Assembly (NCBI GenBank): GCA_032353305.1
Contig: JAUCNG010149983.1
Span: 1-13,286 of the forward strand
Length of the DNA: 13,286 nucleotides
Direction of reading: 5' to 3'
Origin: Cephalothrix spiralis
Taxonomy: Eukaryota > Nemertea > Palaeonemertea > Archinemertea > Cephalotrichidae
Shown here: positions 1 through 9,472 of the stretch, one piece after another
Numbering within the stretch: position 1 is the first letter of the stretch
How the letters are laid out: each line of letters opens with the position of its first letter
Notes under the pieces: generated by a model
What the model was told of the DNA's origin: nothing
Database searches by the model: none
The model's input: the letters and a program-made list of their open reading frames with translations, nothing else
Program-made: the position numbers and the translations under genes

Positions 1-1608
1 TTCCACAAGCTTTCCAAAAATATACGGGTTGATGGGGTTTAGGCCCGCACTTCCGAGATTTTGGCGGGGGGGGGGGCGAAAACTGGGGTCTGAAGGTTAA
101 ATCCCAAGAGTTTCATAAACTTGTGTAAAATTTAATATTAATGCATCAGATAATTAATTTATTTTAAAGCAATCAATTTTTTTAACTGATCATCAATGTT
201 TCTAGGGAAGTGGTCGGAAGTAGCAATAAATCTTCATGGGATAACATTCACACAATCTTATAGCTAGATATATGTTATACATCCCCTGTCTGCTCTCCAA
301 CCAACAGGCATTGAACCTCATCAAATGCCACTATAATTTGATTTTTAAAGCATTAATTATTCCAAAAATTGCAAAATAAGGTCCACCCTAATGTGGGGTA
401 TAGCATGGACTTCTCCACTAGCACAATTACGCAATATTAACACAAGCACTTTCCCTGCACACTGTGTCCTGGTACATTTCATTGAATAGTGAGCACTTAC
501 AGCCCAATTTATACTCGCTGTAATTGACTTATAAATAGTAGGCGAAAAGTAAGATACTGCTCAAATGTGTTAAAAATAGTTCCCAATAGATTTTGTGTTT
601 TGTCTTGCATTATTTCATTAAAAAGTGATCTAACTTACTTTTTACTGTGTAGTGAAATTATTTTGAATCCAAGGAGAAAGATACATGTCCAGGTAACATG
701 AAATGAACACGGTTACACCCTAACCAAAGAGTCATGCACACTGTTTTACAACTGTACTTAGGACTTCAAGAAATCACTTTGGGAAGTCTACAACTTTAAT
801 CTTTTATAAAAAATAGTTCCAAAAACATGAAAATATAACAAGTTTGTGGCTTGTCAGTTCTTAGTTTTGATGGTTCATGAAATGTGAACATCCTGTCATG
901 TGCTCAATTACAGCAGAATTTAAGTATAAATTTGTAATTATAAAACTTAAGGATATCAGGGAAAATCAGGAATGCTCAAGTGCACAATGTTATGAAATAT
1001 TGAAACTTCAGAGCTTGCACATTTTGCAAACTTAGTACCAAGTCTAGAAGAAAAGAAAGGCTTCTGGAATCTACCACTTAGTATCTAAAATTAGCCATCT
1101 ATTTATTGAAAACACCAATTCTATTCATTATAAAGTGACATTTATTTATAATGCAAAAACAAGTTAAGATATAGGCTTATGGAATGCAAAGGGGGTATTG
1201 ACAGTTTACTAACTGAAAAACAAAGAACTAATAAACCATGAACTGTCATATGTAACCAATTTGTCAATAAATTAGGTATCATCAAGATAGAGATGCAGGT
1301 GTGCCTTTATCATGCTTACAAGTACCCATGAACCTCCTTATTAGCTTTATAAAAAAAACAGTCTAGGAATTATATTACTTCTAAAAACCCAGTTCAGGTC
1401 TCAGTTTTTCACAATATAGTCGACTCAGGTTGAGTCCGCTGCATACGAATTCGCATACTAACTCAGCGAGCGAAAGTTTTTGCAGCTGTGAAATACGTAG
1501 ACCTGAGTTGTAATTATTATATAGAATTATGATAATTTTTATTGCAAACATTAAAGATCAGTAACAAGTTATTAAACGTAGGACATTATACAAAATTATA
1601 AAACATTA
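1..1608. other. Upstream non-coding DNA, no gene seen
   Basis: AT-rich sequence with stops in all frames and no stretch that reads like a known protein. It contains an 11-base G run at 66-76 inside a G-rich patch (28-97). A short hairpin-forming stretch lies at 1421-1510: the 10-base arms at 1421-1430 and 1501-1510 are complementary at 9 of 10 positions, and GACTCA/TGAGTC form a small stem at 1422-1436. I see no splice-flanked coding exon here. Confidence 0.6.
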
Positions 1609-2382
1609 CAGTCAAACTTTTCAGTTGTCACAGACCTCGGGATTCCGAAAAGTGTGACAAGTCAGAAGTTGTGACAAGTGAAAAGTTATGCTCAAACTAA
1701 AAAGAAATATTTAAAAAAACCAAAATTAACACAAAAATAAATAAAAATGTTATTATTGTAATATTCTGACTTTATATACATAACAACAGATTTAAAAATT
1801 TAATCATATATCTACATTTTTAATTTTCTAACAGATCATTTGAAATATGAAATAAGATTTATTAATGAAAATATAACACCTTAACTATTGAATATTCATA
1901 TAGAATCATTTTGTATTTCTTCTATAATATCAACACATTGTTTAAGTCAAAATCTAAAATATAATTAAGTGTCGCGGATTGATTTAATTAAGACAAACTG
2001 TAGTGAAGTGGTAATTGAAACATTGTTCTTTTTAAAAATTAAGACTATTTATTGTTTGTGTTATTTGACACATTTTGATTACAGGCTCCATTTATTATCA
2101 GTCCCATGTTTAAAATATACACGCATGGTTAGAAATCCATTTGAGATGATTTATATGTAGCGTATAAATAGTCATGCATGTTTATTATGCATTGTAAAAT
2201 AAACATAAATTAATTTTTCATCCTCAATAAAAAATTAATTGTTCTAAAGCTATACCTGTGACAGTGACAAACCTGGTGTTGTGAAAAGTCAGAAGTCAAT
2301 TAGTATAGAAAATGGGTCTGTCCCTGGAAAATGTGCACCAGAAGTTGTGCCAAGTGGGACTACTGAGAACTTTGAAGTCCTG
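1609..2382. mobile_element. Decayed non-autonomous DNA transposon, pogo/mariner-like (tentative)
   Basis: The left end reads TA|CAGTCAAACTTTTCAG, with the TA dinucleotide target and CAG terminus common to pogo/Tigger elements. A degenerate match to its reverse complement ends in CTG|TA at 2380-2384 (CTGAGAACTTTGAAGTCCTG). Next to the left end, AACTTTTCAGTTGTCACAG (1615-1633) faces an inverted copy at 1669-1687 that matches at 17 of 19 positions. Related words recur near the right end: GTTGTGAAAAGTCAGAAGT at 2278-2296 and AGAAGTTGTGCCAAGTG around 2340-2356. The interior of about 550 bases is very AT-rich and has no transposase. The left end and its foldback are clear; the right boundary is an inference from a poor match. 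Confidence 0.4.
1615..1687. repeat. Subterminal inverted repeat pair (19-base arms)
   Basis: Arms at 1615-1633 and 1669-1687 are reverse complements at 17 of 19 positions, with 35 bases between them. The loop contains a further GTGACAAGTCAGAAG copy of the same word family. Subterminal repeats of this kind are typical binding sites near transposon ends. Confidence 0.75.
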
Positions 2383-3200
2383 TATTTCATAAATCCATTG
2401 AATCATACAATAATCAGAATATGAAATTATGCGAAAATAAATATTTACAGTTTGATGGAAAATTTTTATGATAAACACAATGACAAGTTATGGCCATTTA
2501 TTAGGATAGAAAATAAGGAGAACAAGGGTGCAGTTATCAGTGCAAAATAGTGCTTACTTATCTATATTAATTATTTACAAAAAAGGGTAGTACAGTTAAG
2601 TTTAATTGAGATATTTTAGCTGTTAGTCAATGACAATGCACTACAAGGTTTTTTAATATTAAGGCGCTTAGTAGATTTAAAATACATGTGTACTGTAATA
2701 AAAACTCTTCTGCTACTACTATAATCAAACGTGAAATACACATCAGTTCTTTGTTTATGTTAGTTCATGCATTGTCAAAATCTGTCTCTAGTTTGTCTAA
2801 CAATAACATGTCTTAATGTCTATAGAGAAAGGAGTTATCATCTAAATAATAAATATAGATGGTATTATTATTATACCATGCTGTTTGCTCGTGTCTTTGA
2901 CTCTTTGACTGATGTCTTGCCACTCATTTCGTATGAGGTAATTGTTCTTTATTATATTCAATTGCCAGTCAACTCAAAAAAATACACACAGATAAATCTG
3001 AGCTGTTGAGACTGAGACTGGTGAGAGAACTCTTTCCCATTTTGTAAGTCTGAACAGGACCTGATTTACAAAAATAAATTCAATGAATATTAATCAGTTT
3101 TGAATGAATTACAAAGTCACATAAATAATCTAAAATGATAGACACTGGAGACAAACTTATTGTAGTTTTCTTTCTCAGTCAAAAGTGAAAAAATGTTAAT
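2383..3200. other. Upstream non-coding DNA, no gene seen
   Basis: AT-rich sequence with short open frames only, none resembling a known protein. The longest, about 80 codons at 2767-3009 on the + strand, has a composition expected of random AT-rich DNA (many Tyr, Leu, Ile, Ser and Cys). No splice-flanked exon or RNA gene is recognised. Confidence 0.55.
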
Positions 3201-3224
3201 GAGTTGACAACATATATCGATGAG

Positions 3225-3944
3225 GCCGCCATTTTGTATTTTGACACTCGATGTAAACATAATTTTTTCACTACTTATTTGGTGACTTCACAAGATTGAA
3301 ACAACAAGTAAATATATATACCAGTATTACTGACTAATATAGATCATTATTATATAATTAATGTTATATATCAAAGAAGACAACTGCAGAAAAATTGGGA
3401 GTTAACTTTCCTCTCTTCAACGAACGACGCTAAGCGGTTTTGATAACGAAACAATTCAGCTAGTTTGTTATGCATTTAAAAATCACGCCAATTAGCACCT
3501 TTCCAGTGGTTGAACACACATGAAACTTTGACACATTGAGGACTATGTCAATAGGAAAAAATAGCACAGAAATTCTCTAAAATTGCTTACCTAATAATAC
3601 GTTTATTTTGAGCTTTATTAGCTCTAATCCACAATAACATACAAATTTATATGATGGCAGCCATTGAAATTTCCTTCGCTACGGGGTTTACAAAATATGT
3701 GTTGAACGGCTTCCTGATGTGAAAAAGTTGTGTCGTGACGTCACTCCCGTCAAATGTACACGAGGGATTGTTTACATTTTGAAAGGTCAAAGTGGCCGAA
3801 TTTGGCCCAGAACGTTCCCCTTTTTAATCCAAATTGTACCAATCTAATGTATTGAATGTTATCAATTGACAAGAGAGAAACAATTATGAACTGATATTTC
3901 GTATTTTAAAAGAGGATTGGATCATTATGATTCACGCATGCGCC
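3225..3944 (+). promoter_or_regulatory. Candidate CADPS promoter region (YY1-, CREB- and NRF1-like sites)
   Basis: Three words typical of TATA-less animal promoters lie 0.4 to 1.2 kb upstream of the CADPS start. GCCGCCATTTTG at 3225-3236 is the reverse complement of the YY1 consensus. GTGACGTCAC at 3735-3744 is a full palindromic cAMP-response element. CGCATGCGCC at 3935-3944 is close to the NRF1 site. CpG dinucleotides look denser here than in the flanking AT-rich DNA. CADPS acts in neurons and endocrine cells, so a CREB-type site is plausible. Dispersed repeats can also contain GACGTCA words, so the assignment is an inference. No transcription start can be read from the sequence. Confidence 0.35.
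3736..3743. promoter_or_regulatory. Consensus CRE (TGACGTCA)
   Basis: A perfect palindromic TGACGTCA, extended by one base on each side to GTGACGTCAC, 646 bases upstream of the CADPS ATG. It is the classical binding site for CREB/ATF dimers. The motif is seen directly; its use in this gene is inferred. Confidence 0.45.
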
Positions 3945-4345
3945 GTTATATATTGAAACTAATTTGTCCATAATCTTACCTCGACATCAACGACAGTACA
4001 GGGGATATTCTGTGTCATACTCAGTAGTGGGCAAATATTATGGAAAGTGTGTCCTCACTAATCAAAACAGTGATTATCATTTGTTCTAGTTGTCTTGATG
4101 CATGATTGAGTGTTATCTTGATTGTTAAATTGTCTGTCTTTTATCCTATCAATGTATTGTTATAAATATTAAATAAGATAGGGTAGTATATTAAACTGAG
4201 GCAACTCATCTTGTCATTGAGATTCATACCAGTGCATGGATATACAATAATGTTTTCAATCAAATTTCTGTGGTCTCGGAAAACACCATCGGGTAGTTGT
4301 GAGGTAATATCCATATTGTAATTATGTATCAAGCAGTGTGGAATA

Positions 4346-4354
4346 TATATAAAA
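4346..4354 (+). promoter_or_regulatory. TATA-like string close to the ATG
   Basis: TATATAAAA lies 34 bases upstream of the ATG at 4389. If used, the start would fall around 4375-4380 and leave a 5' leader of only about 10-15 bases. That is unusually short, and the string could be chance in AT-rich DNA. A start further upstream, near 3200-4000, seems at least as likely. Confidence 0.2.
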
Positions 4355-4388
4355 TTTGTGTGAGTTGTTGAGGGATTAATCTTCGAAA

Positions 4389-5180
4389 ATGTTGGATCCA
4401 TCATCAAGTGAGGAGGAGTCTGAGAACGAAACCTTTGAGGATGAAAATTCAGATGTACTCAGCCTCCCAAGTACAGACCAACGTAGTCTGTCAGCCAGTG
4501 GAGACAACCTTAGTGTCTCTGGGGGAGGAGGCATGCACTCCAGATCTAATAGCGTACGGCCAGCTAGTCCAAGTCCATCACTTATCAGTGAAAAAGAGAA
4601 AGAAGATCTGGAGAAAGTTGAACGCGAAGAGGAGGAAAGGAAAAAAAGACTGCAACTGTATGTATTTGTGATGAGGTGTATAGCATATCCATTTAATGCA
4701 AAACAGCCTACTGATATGGCACGTAGACAAACTAAAGTAAATAAACAACAGCTACAAACTATCAAAGATAGATTTCATTCATTTCTGAATGGAGAAACAA
4801 ACATTGTGGCTGATGAAGCATTTACAAATGCAGTTCAAAGCTATTATGAAGTATTTATTAAAAGTGACAGGGTTGCTAACATCGTTAAAAGTGGTGGATG
4901 CTCAATGAATGACTTCCGTGAAGTCTTTAAAAATAATATAGAAAAACGTGTTAGAAGTTTACCTGAAATAGATGGATTAAGTAAAGAAACTGTTCTTAGT
5001 TCATGGATGGCTAAGTTTGATCAGATCTGTAGAGGGGATGAAGATCATAGAAAGCAACCTCAGAGAATGTCTACAGCAGCATCTGAACTCATACTTAGCA
5101 AAGAACAGTTGTATGAAATGTTCCAAAATATATTGAATGTAAAAAAATATGAGCATCAAATTCTTTACAATGCTTGTCAA
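4389..5180 (+). CDS. CADPS: CADPS/CAPS exon 1: N-terminal region, residues 1-264
   Basis: First coding exon of calcium-dependent secretion activator, the cytosolic protein that primes dense-core vesicles for Ca2+-triggered exocytosis in neurons and endocrine cells. The protein opens with [11 protein letters not shown], identical to the vertebrate N-terminus. Residues 12-66 are acidic and Ser-rich with a short GGGG run. Residues 67-90 ([10 protein letters not shown]...[10 protein letters not shown]) are charged and probably helical or coiled coil. From 88 onward the match to the family is very strong: [83 protein letters not shown]. An in-frame TAA at 4377-4379 rules out an upstream extension, and A at -3 suits initiation. 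The exon ends after NACQ in phase 0 at a consensus GTAAGT donor (5181). Read-through would stop at 5222, so splicing is required. Confidence 0.96.
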
Positions 5181-6005
5181 GTAAGTAAAAATTTGTATCA
5201 AAATGTTTTAAATAGTATCTAGAATGGATTGTTTTAATAGTATCAAATGGATTGTTCAATCATTCTTTGTAGTAGTATTCTTAAATCTTTCTATGAATTA
5301 AAATCAATATGCTACAAATAATTATTAGTCTACTGTTTTATAATTAATGAAATACAGTATAGAAACATGTAACTGAAAATGACTCATTACCAGAACTGTC
5401 AATTGAAAGCATGTATAAAGCTAAAGGTAGTCTAGATAATATGTTACCTGGTGTTATAAGCAAAAATTAAATATTCTGTCATGAAACAGGAATAATTCCT
5501 GATCCTTAATAAGTTATAGCAACACCAATTATATAACACAGAACCCATGGTTCACTCAGTCATAGGTTTTGCTTTTGAAATTATTCAAAATTGTTTTAGA
5601 TTGGTATAACAATTTAAGAGAAAAGTTACAGTAATGTAATATGTAGGCCTATTGATTTAAAATTAAACAAATTTATAAAAAATTAAAATAATAATTTTCA
5701 TATATTCTGATATCGTCCATTTCAATACCAGTACCAAAGACTATCAGTATCATCAAGAATATATACATTTTTGGTATATCAGTCCTATCATAGAATCTTC
5801 TAATATGATTTATTGGAAGCTTGAATACACTTGCATTGTTCAGCAACTGGAAAAACTTGATGCATGATTTCAATTTGAAAATGAGATGATTCAATTCCAG
5901 TATATATCTTTAAAAAAACTAAATTCAAAATAAAGTTGTTCATGACACTGGATTGTTCTTATTGTAAATCGATTTTAAATAAATATAAATATTATTCTCT
6001 TTTAG
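5181..6005 (+). other. CADPS intron 1 (825 bp)
   Basis: Begins with GTAAGT after codon 264 and ends in a pyrimidine-rich tract and TTTTAG before exon 2, phase 0. The contents are AT-rich with one AGGCCT word at 5645-5650. No repeat, RNA gene or nested coding region is recognised. Confidence 0.9.
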
Positions 6006-6086
6006 CTTGATAACTCTGATGAGCAAGCTGCTCAAGTAAGAAGAGAATTGGATGGTCGACTTGTACATTGTGAACAACTAGCTAGG
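6006..6086 (+). CDS. CADPS: CADPS/CAPS exon 2: residues 265-291
   Basis: An 81-base, 27-codon exon in phase 0 at both ends. It follows ATTATTCTCTTTTAG and is followed by the donor GTAAGA. It encodes [20 protein letters not shown] followed by HCEQLAR, which matches the vertebrate CAPS segment [20 protein letters not shown] and its following ADQIAR. The segment continues directly from NACQ of exon 1, as in the vertebrate protein. It lies in the helical N-terminal region before the C2 domain. It is too short to be found as an open frame alone; homology and splice sites support it. Confidence 0.95.
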
Positions 6087-6223
6087 GTAAGACATTATAA
6101 TTCATGGCACTTAAAATTATTAATGGGTAGGTGACATCCCTGTTCAGAAAGCTGGGAGGGGTACTCCTTTTAGACGATCATGTTGTCTTCAGTGCTTGGT
6201 GCTAACTTGGAACTGCTATGCGG

Positions 6224-6272
6224 TACTTTCAAGAGTATATAGACTATATACCGGTACTCTTGATACTTTCAA
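6224..6272. repeat. Hairpin flanked by a 9-base direct repeat
   Basis: CAAGAGTA (6230-6237) pairs with TACTCTTG (6255-6262), and TATAG with CTATA inside it, leaving a small bulge. TACTTTCAA occurs on both sides, at 6224-6232 and 6264-6272. It may be a remnant of a small palindromic insertion; no family is recognised. Confidence 0.45.
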
Positions 6273-6725
6273 TGTGTAAATTATACACTTTGTTATTTTA
6301 ATTTCACGAGAAATACATGAAATCTCTCTTGGCATAAAATATAGGGGCCTCTCTTAGAAAGGCATGACATCCCCAAAAATTAGATTCAATTGTAAATTAG
6401 TTATCAATTTATTTCTAAAGATAAATAAACTTACTCTATTTCTTTTATAATCAGAGAGGTGCTATAAATACGTTTAAGTTAGAGAAACAATGGAGTCATG
6501 TTTCTTTAGAGGTTAAAGTATGCTGTTTTCGGAATCGTTTTTAAATTGCTGTGTATTGATCACCCTTACAGTTACAAATAGCTATGGAATTTGATTAGAG
6601 AGTGTGTAGTGTGTATGTGTACACCGTGCAGATTTCCCCCCTGAAAAAAAGTTAAATGTTCTTAAATTCTATTCCACAATATTTAGTTCAAATGTTTATC
6701 TTGATTTTGTACAGCTAAGTTTATA

Positions 6726-7184
6726 CAGTCAAATCCCTCGAAATACACACCACCATAAATGCTCATCCTCGGGATGTGCACGTCGATCTCTGGAACGTGT
6801 ACTAAAAACTCACGAAATGCCCAAAACCCCGCGATTCGCGAAGTGCCCATCAAAATGCACCAAAAACCTCGTAAAATGGCTATTTTGTTTTAACCCTATA
6901 TTATGAATACTATGAAATTTTAAAATGATAGTTGTTGACAAATAAATTACCTTGACCAAACGAGGTCAGTATTTCTTAACAATATTGATTATCACACATT
7001 ATTACATCGATTTACATGTACCAATCAATAAAGTATAATTAGTATTTATAACCAATTTTCACTTTATTTATTGTTTAAATTTTCGGGCTACTGAATTTTT
7101 TTTAACTCTATAAATGCCCATTTTCGCGAATTGCCCATCATTCCTTGGAACGGAATGATGTGCACTTATATAGGGATTTGACTG
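6726..7184. mobile_element. MITE with TA target duplication and 13-base inverted ends, pogo-like
   Basis: The 459-base element starts CAGTCAAATCCCT (6726-6738) and ends with the exact reverse complement AGGGATTTGACTG (7172-7184). It is flanked by TA at 6724-6725 and 7185-7186; the flanks TATA and TATA also match. Inside, TTCGCGAAGTGCCCATCA (6835-6852) recurs as a direct copy at 7123-7140 with one mismatch, and TGGAACG occurs near both ends. There is no transposase reading frame, so it would have moved with enzyme supplied elsewhere. The CAG terminus and TA duplication fit the pogo/Tigger branch of Tc1-mariner elements; the exact family is not known to me. It sits in CADPS intron 2. Confidence 0.85.
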
Positions 7185-7343
7185 TATACCAATCACATTA
7201 TGATGATTTAGAAATTATAAAAATTAATAAGCTGACATTATCAGATATATATTGCTTCAAATATTGAAGAATAATTTAGATTTAGTATTTTTTTAAGAAG
7301 GTGAGCGAAATAATATGTGCTTATTAATGACCTCCTGTTTCAG

Positions 7344-7382
7344 GCCTTATTAATACCAGGATCTAAACAACACCAAGTTGGG
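7344..7382 (+). CDS. CADPS: Candidate 39-base cassette exon of CADPS (13 codons)
   Basis: A short open segment encoding ALLIPGSKQHQVG. It is preceded by TTAATGACCTCCTGTTTCAG (a branch-point-like TTAATGAC and a pyrimidine tract ending in CAG) and followed by the consensus donor GTGAGT. It is 39 bases, phase 0 at both ends. Inclusion would insert 13 residues between LAR of exon 2 and LRR of exon 3 without changing the frame. The protein formed by direct joining of exons 2 and 3 already aligns with vertebrate CAPS without a gap, so this exon would be optional or lineage-specific. I know of no homologous peptide. Splice-site quality and frame are seen; inclusion in mRNA is inferred. Confidence 0.4.
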
Positions 7383-8331
7383 GTGAGTGTCTTGTCCCGA
7401 AAGAATAAACACCTCTAACTTTTGTAATTCTAACAGCTTTGGATGTTGTTCTTAATTTATTTTTGCAGCCTAAAATTTGATTTATTACGGTAATAACTTT
7501 CTATTTTTTTATTTGAAATTCAACCTGTTATTACCCTTAACAATATAAGATGCAATAAAACAGATCAGTAGTAGCAAAAATATAAAATTTATATAACAAT
7601 CAATCCAGCAAGTGATGATAGCGATATTAATGTTCGAAGTTATACTTTTATAAATTATATCTACTTTTGGTAATAGCTTATAACTGGATAAAGATGGAGA
7701 AATGACTAGAAATGTTAATTTTATATTACCCTGTGATTTCATTCACGTCCAAAGAAGATTACTCTACCAGCATCTTATCTAAAATCTCCCTTTTTGCATA
7801 AAAATAGGTCTCGACCTCAAGCTCAAGTTTGTATCACATACATAACTCGGATACTGATATCTCGTTCACTAGAATAATAGTTCATGTATTTGACCAGTCG
7901 ACCGTTGGATGAAATGTTCAATTCCCACTTAAATTCGTCAATCCATATACTTTTTAAAGAACTTGGACTTGTAGGCCTATATGGAGAAAATGTTAATTCA
8001 GATATATACTTATTAAAAATGCATCTGTTTGGCCCTTATGATTTGAAGGCCTAAAGGAAAAATATGTATATATATCTTATAAAACATACTTTGTACAACG
8101 AAATTCCTGTTTGAGGCAGGAAAAATACTTCTTCAGATTACTATCTGTAGGCAAAGTTAATAAAAATAAATTTAGGCCTATATAAAAGAGCATAAAAGTC
8201 TTTCAAAACTATTCATCCTTTAGATCTACATATAAAAAATAACCGGGATACGGTTTATCTTTAATAGCAGTAAAAGAACCGTTATGCGGACCTGTTTTCT
8301 TTTTAAATAGCAGGAAAAAGAACAATGCCTA

Positions 8332-8618
8332 CAGTGTATCCCAATAAAAATATATACACTTTGATTACGTCATATCGATTCGTGTGTCAATAGATCTCAA
8401 TAGTAAATTAAATAATCAAAATAAGGACAAAAATATTTTCATAATCTTGGTTTCGTGCAATAAGTTCGAGCATGATATTCCGTGCTTTTAGATAATATAG
8501 AGACCGATTTGTGCAAAATTGATTTGGAAGAGAAAACCAATTAGGTCTTTCCACTAATTACTTGCAGTCACAATATATGACGTAATCTAGTTAGTTCCCA
8601 TTTTATTGGGATACACTG
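8332..8618. mobile_element. MITE with 44-base imperfect terminal inverted repeats
   Basis: A 287-base element. CAGTGTATCCCAATAAAA (8332-8349) has an exact reverse complement at 8601-8618. A second matching block, GATTACGTCATAT, lies at 8363-8375 with its reverse complement at 8575-8587. Both blocks are offset exactly 31 bases from their ends, so the inverted repeats extend about 44 bases with a diverged middle part. The left flank is TA; the right flank is AA, consistent with one mutated copy of a TA duplication. There is no coding frame. CAGTG...CACTG ends with TA insertion suggest a Tc1/mariner-type MITE. Confidence 0.82.
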
Positions 8619-9160
8619 AATATATTTATGGATTTATTTATTATTTCCAAATGTTTAATGTTGTTGATCAACCGATACTATGCATTTTAGTCCTGAGTGA
8701 TGCAAAATTTTTATTTAGTTCTCACGTTTGACTGTTGTCTTTTTCTTAGGTTTCTTTAAGGCTGTATGTAGCATACTTCCATGTTCTTTGCATTTCTCAA
8801 ACTCGTAACATGATAATGATAGGGCATGCATGAAACGTTTTCAATATTTCATAGGATCGGAGTACTTCGCACAGAACACTTAATCTGTGATGTGGTCCCT
8901 GGGCATACTTAAGGGTGCTACAATGCTACATGACTTAAATGCAATTTGTATGCCATCAGAATCTACATTTCTTCATTTTGATATGCGGCAAGCCATGGTT
9001 ATTCAAGAGTCTGTGAAAACAGTGTGGTGCATACATCATCAAAATGTCGTAAATCAACGACTTTAAAAATAAAAATTTGCACTTGTCTCTAGCTGGCTCC
9101 CAAATTATGTTATTTTCATATCTACAACATTCTAAATTCTAATAACCTCTGATAACTTGT

Positions 9161-9472
9161 GAGAACATGTTTCTAAGAGAGCAATATTCTTTGTAACATG
9201 ACTTCGAATGGCGTGTACAAAAGTATATGAATGTCAAAGCTTACTTCAAGAAAAGTAGAGATAATCTTATGAGAACATCGGTTTTGAGCTGTTATGAGAG
9301 GTTATGAGAGTATTTATTGGGTAGTATGATCGTGTAATAAATTGTAAGAACATAATATTGTTGATCGAGGTATGGCGATGAAATTCCTCATAATCTCAAT
9401 CCTGGGAATTCGTGAGAACATATTATCTGTTAAGTTTGATAGATGTTACGATCAGTTATTACTAGAGAACAT
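9161..9472. repeat. Cluster of GAGAACAT-like words
   Basis: GAGAACAT occurs exactly at 9161-9168, 9271-9278, 9414-9421 and 9465-9472, with AAGAACAT at 9346-9353. The first two copies share a longer context (GATAA..TTGTGAGAACAT and GATAATCTTATGAGAACAT). The decamer GTTATGAGAG is duplicated in tandem at 9291-9310. The spacing is irregular (110, 75, 68 and 51 bases), so this is a degenerate cluster, not a clean tandem array. Confidence 0.5.

Noticed and set aside
1421-1510. GC-richer inverted-repeat stretch considered as a tRNA or small RNA gene
   Set aside because: The arms are short and imperfect and the fold does not match any RNA family I know.
2767-3009. An 80-codon + strand open frame
   Set aside because: No similarity recognised, no flanking splice sites or promoter, and a composition typical of translated AT-rich DNA.
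4408-4671. A second + strand frame within exon 1
   Set aside because: It overlaps the CADPS frame, which has clear family homology along its whole length.
4376-4765. A 129-codon minus-strand open frame over exon 1
   Set aside because: It is the antisense shadow of the Ser/Glu-rich coding exon; the Ser-rich product follows from the codon content of the + strand.
5181-5222. Read-through of exon 1 to a stop at 5222
   Set aside because: Family homology stops exactly at the GTAAGT donor and resumes at 6006, so the extra codons are intron.
5673-5894. A 73-codon minus-strand open frame in intron 1
   Set aside because: No recognisable family; the length is expected by chance in this composition.
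7509-7742. A 77-codon minus-strand open frame in intron 2
   Set aside because: A hydrophobic Ile/Leu-rich product is what AT-rich non-coding DNA gives; no other support.
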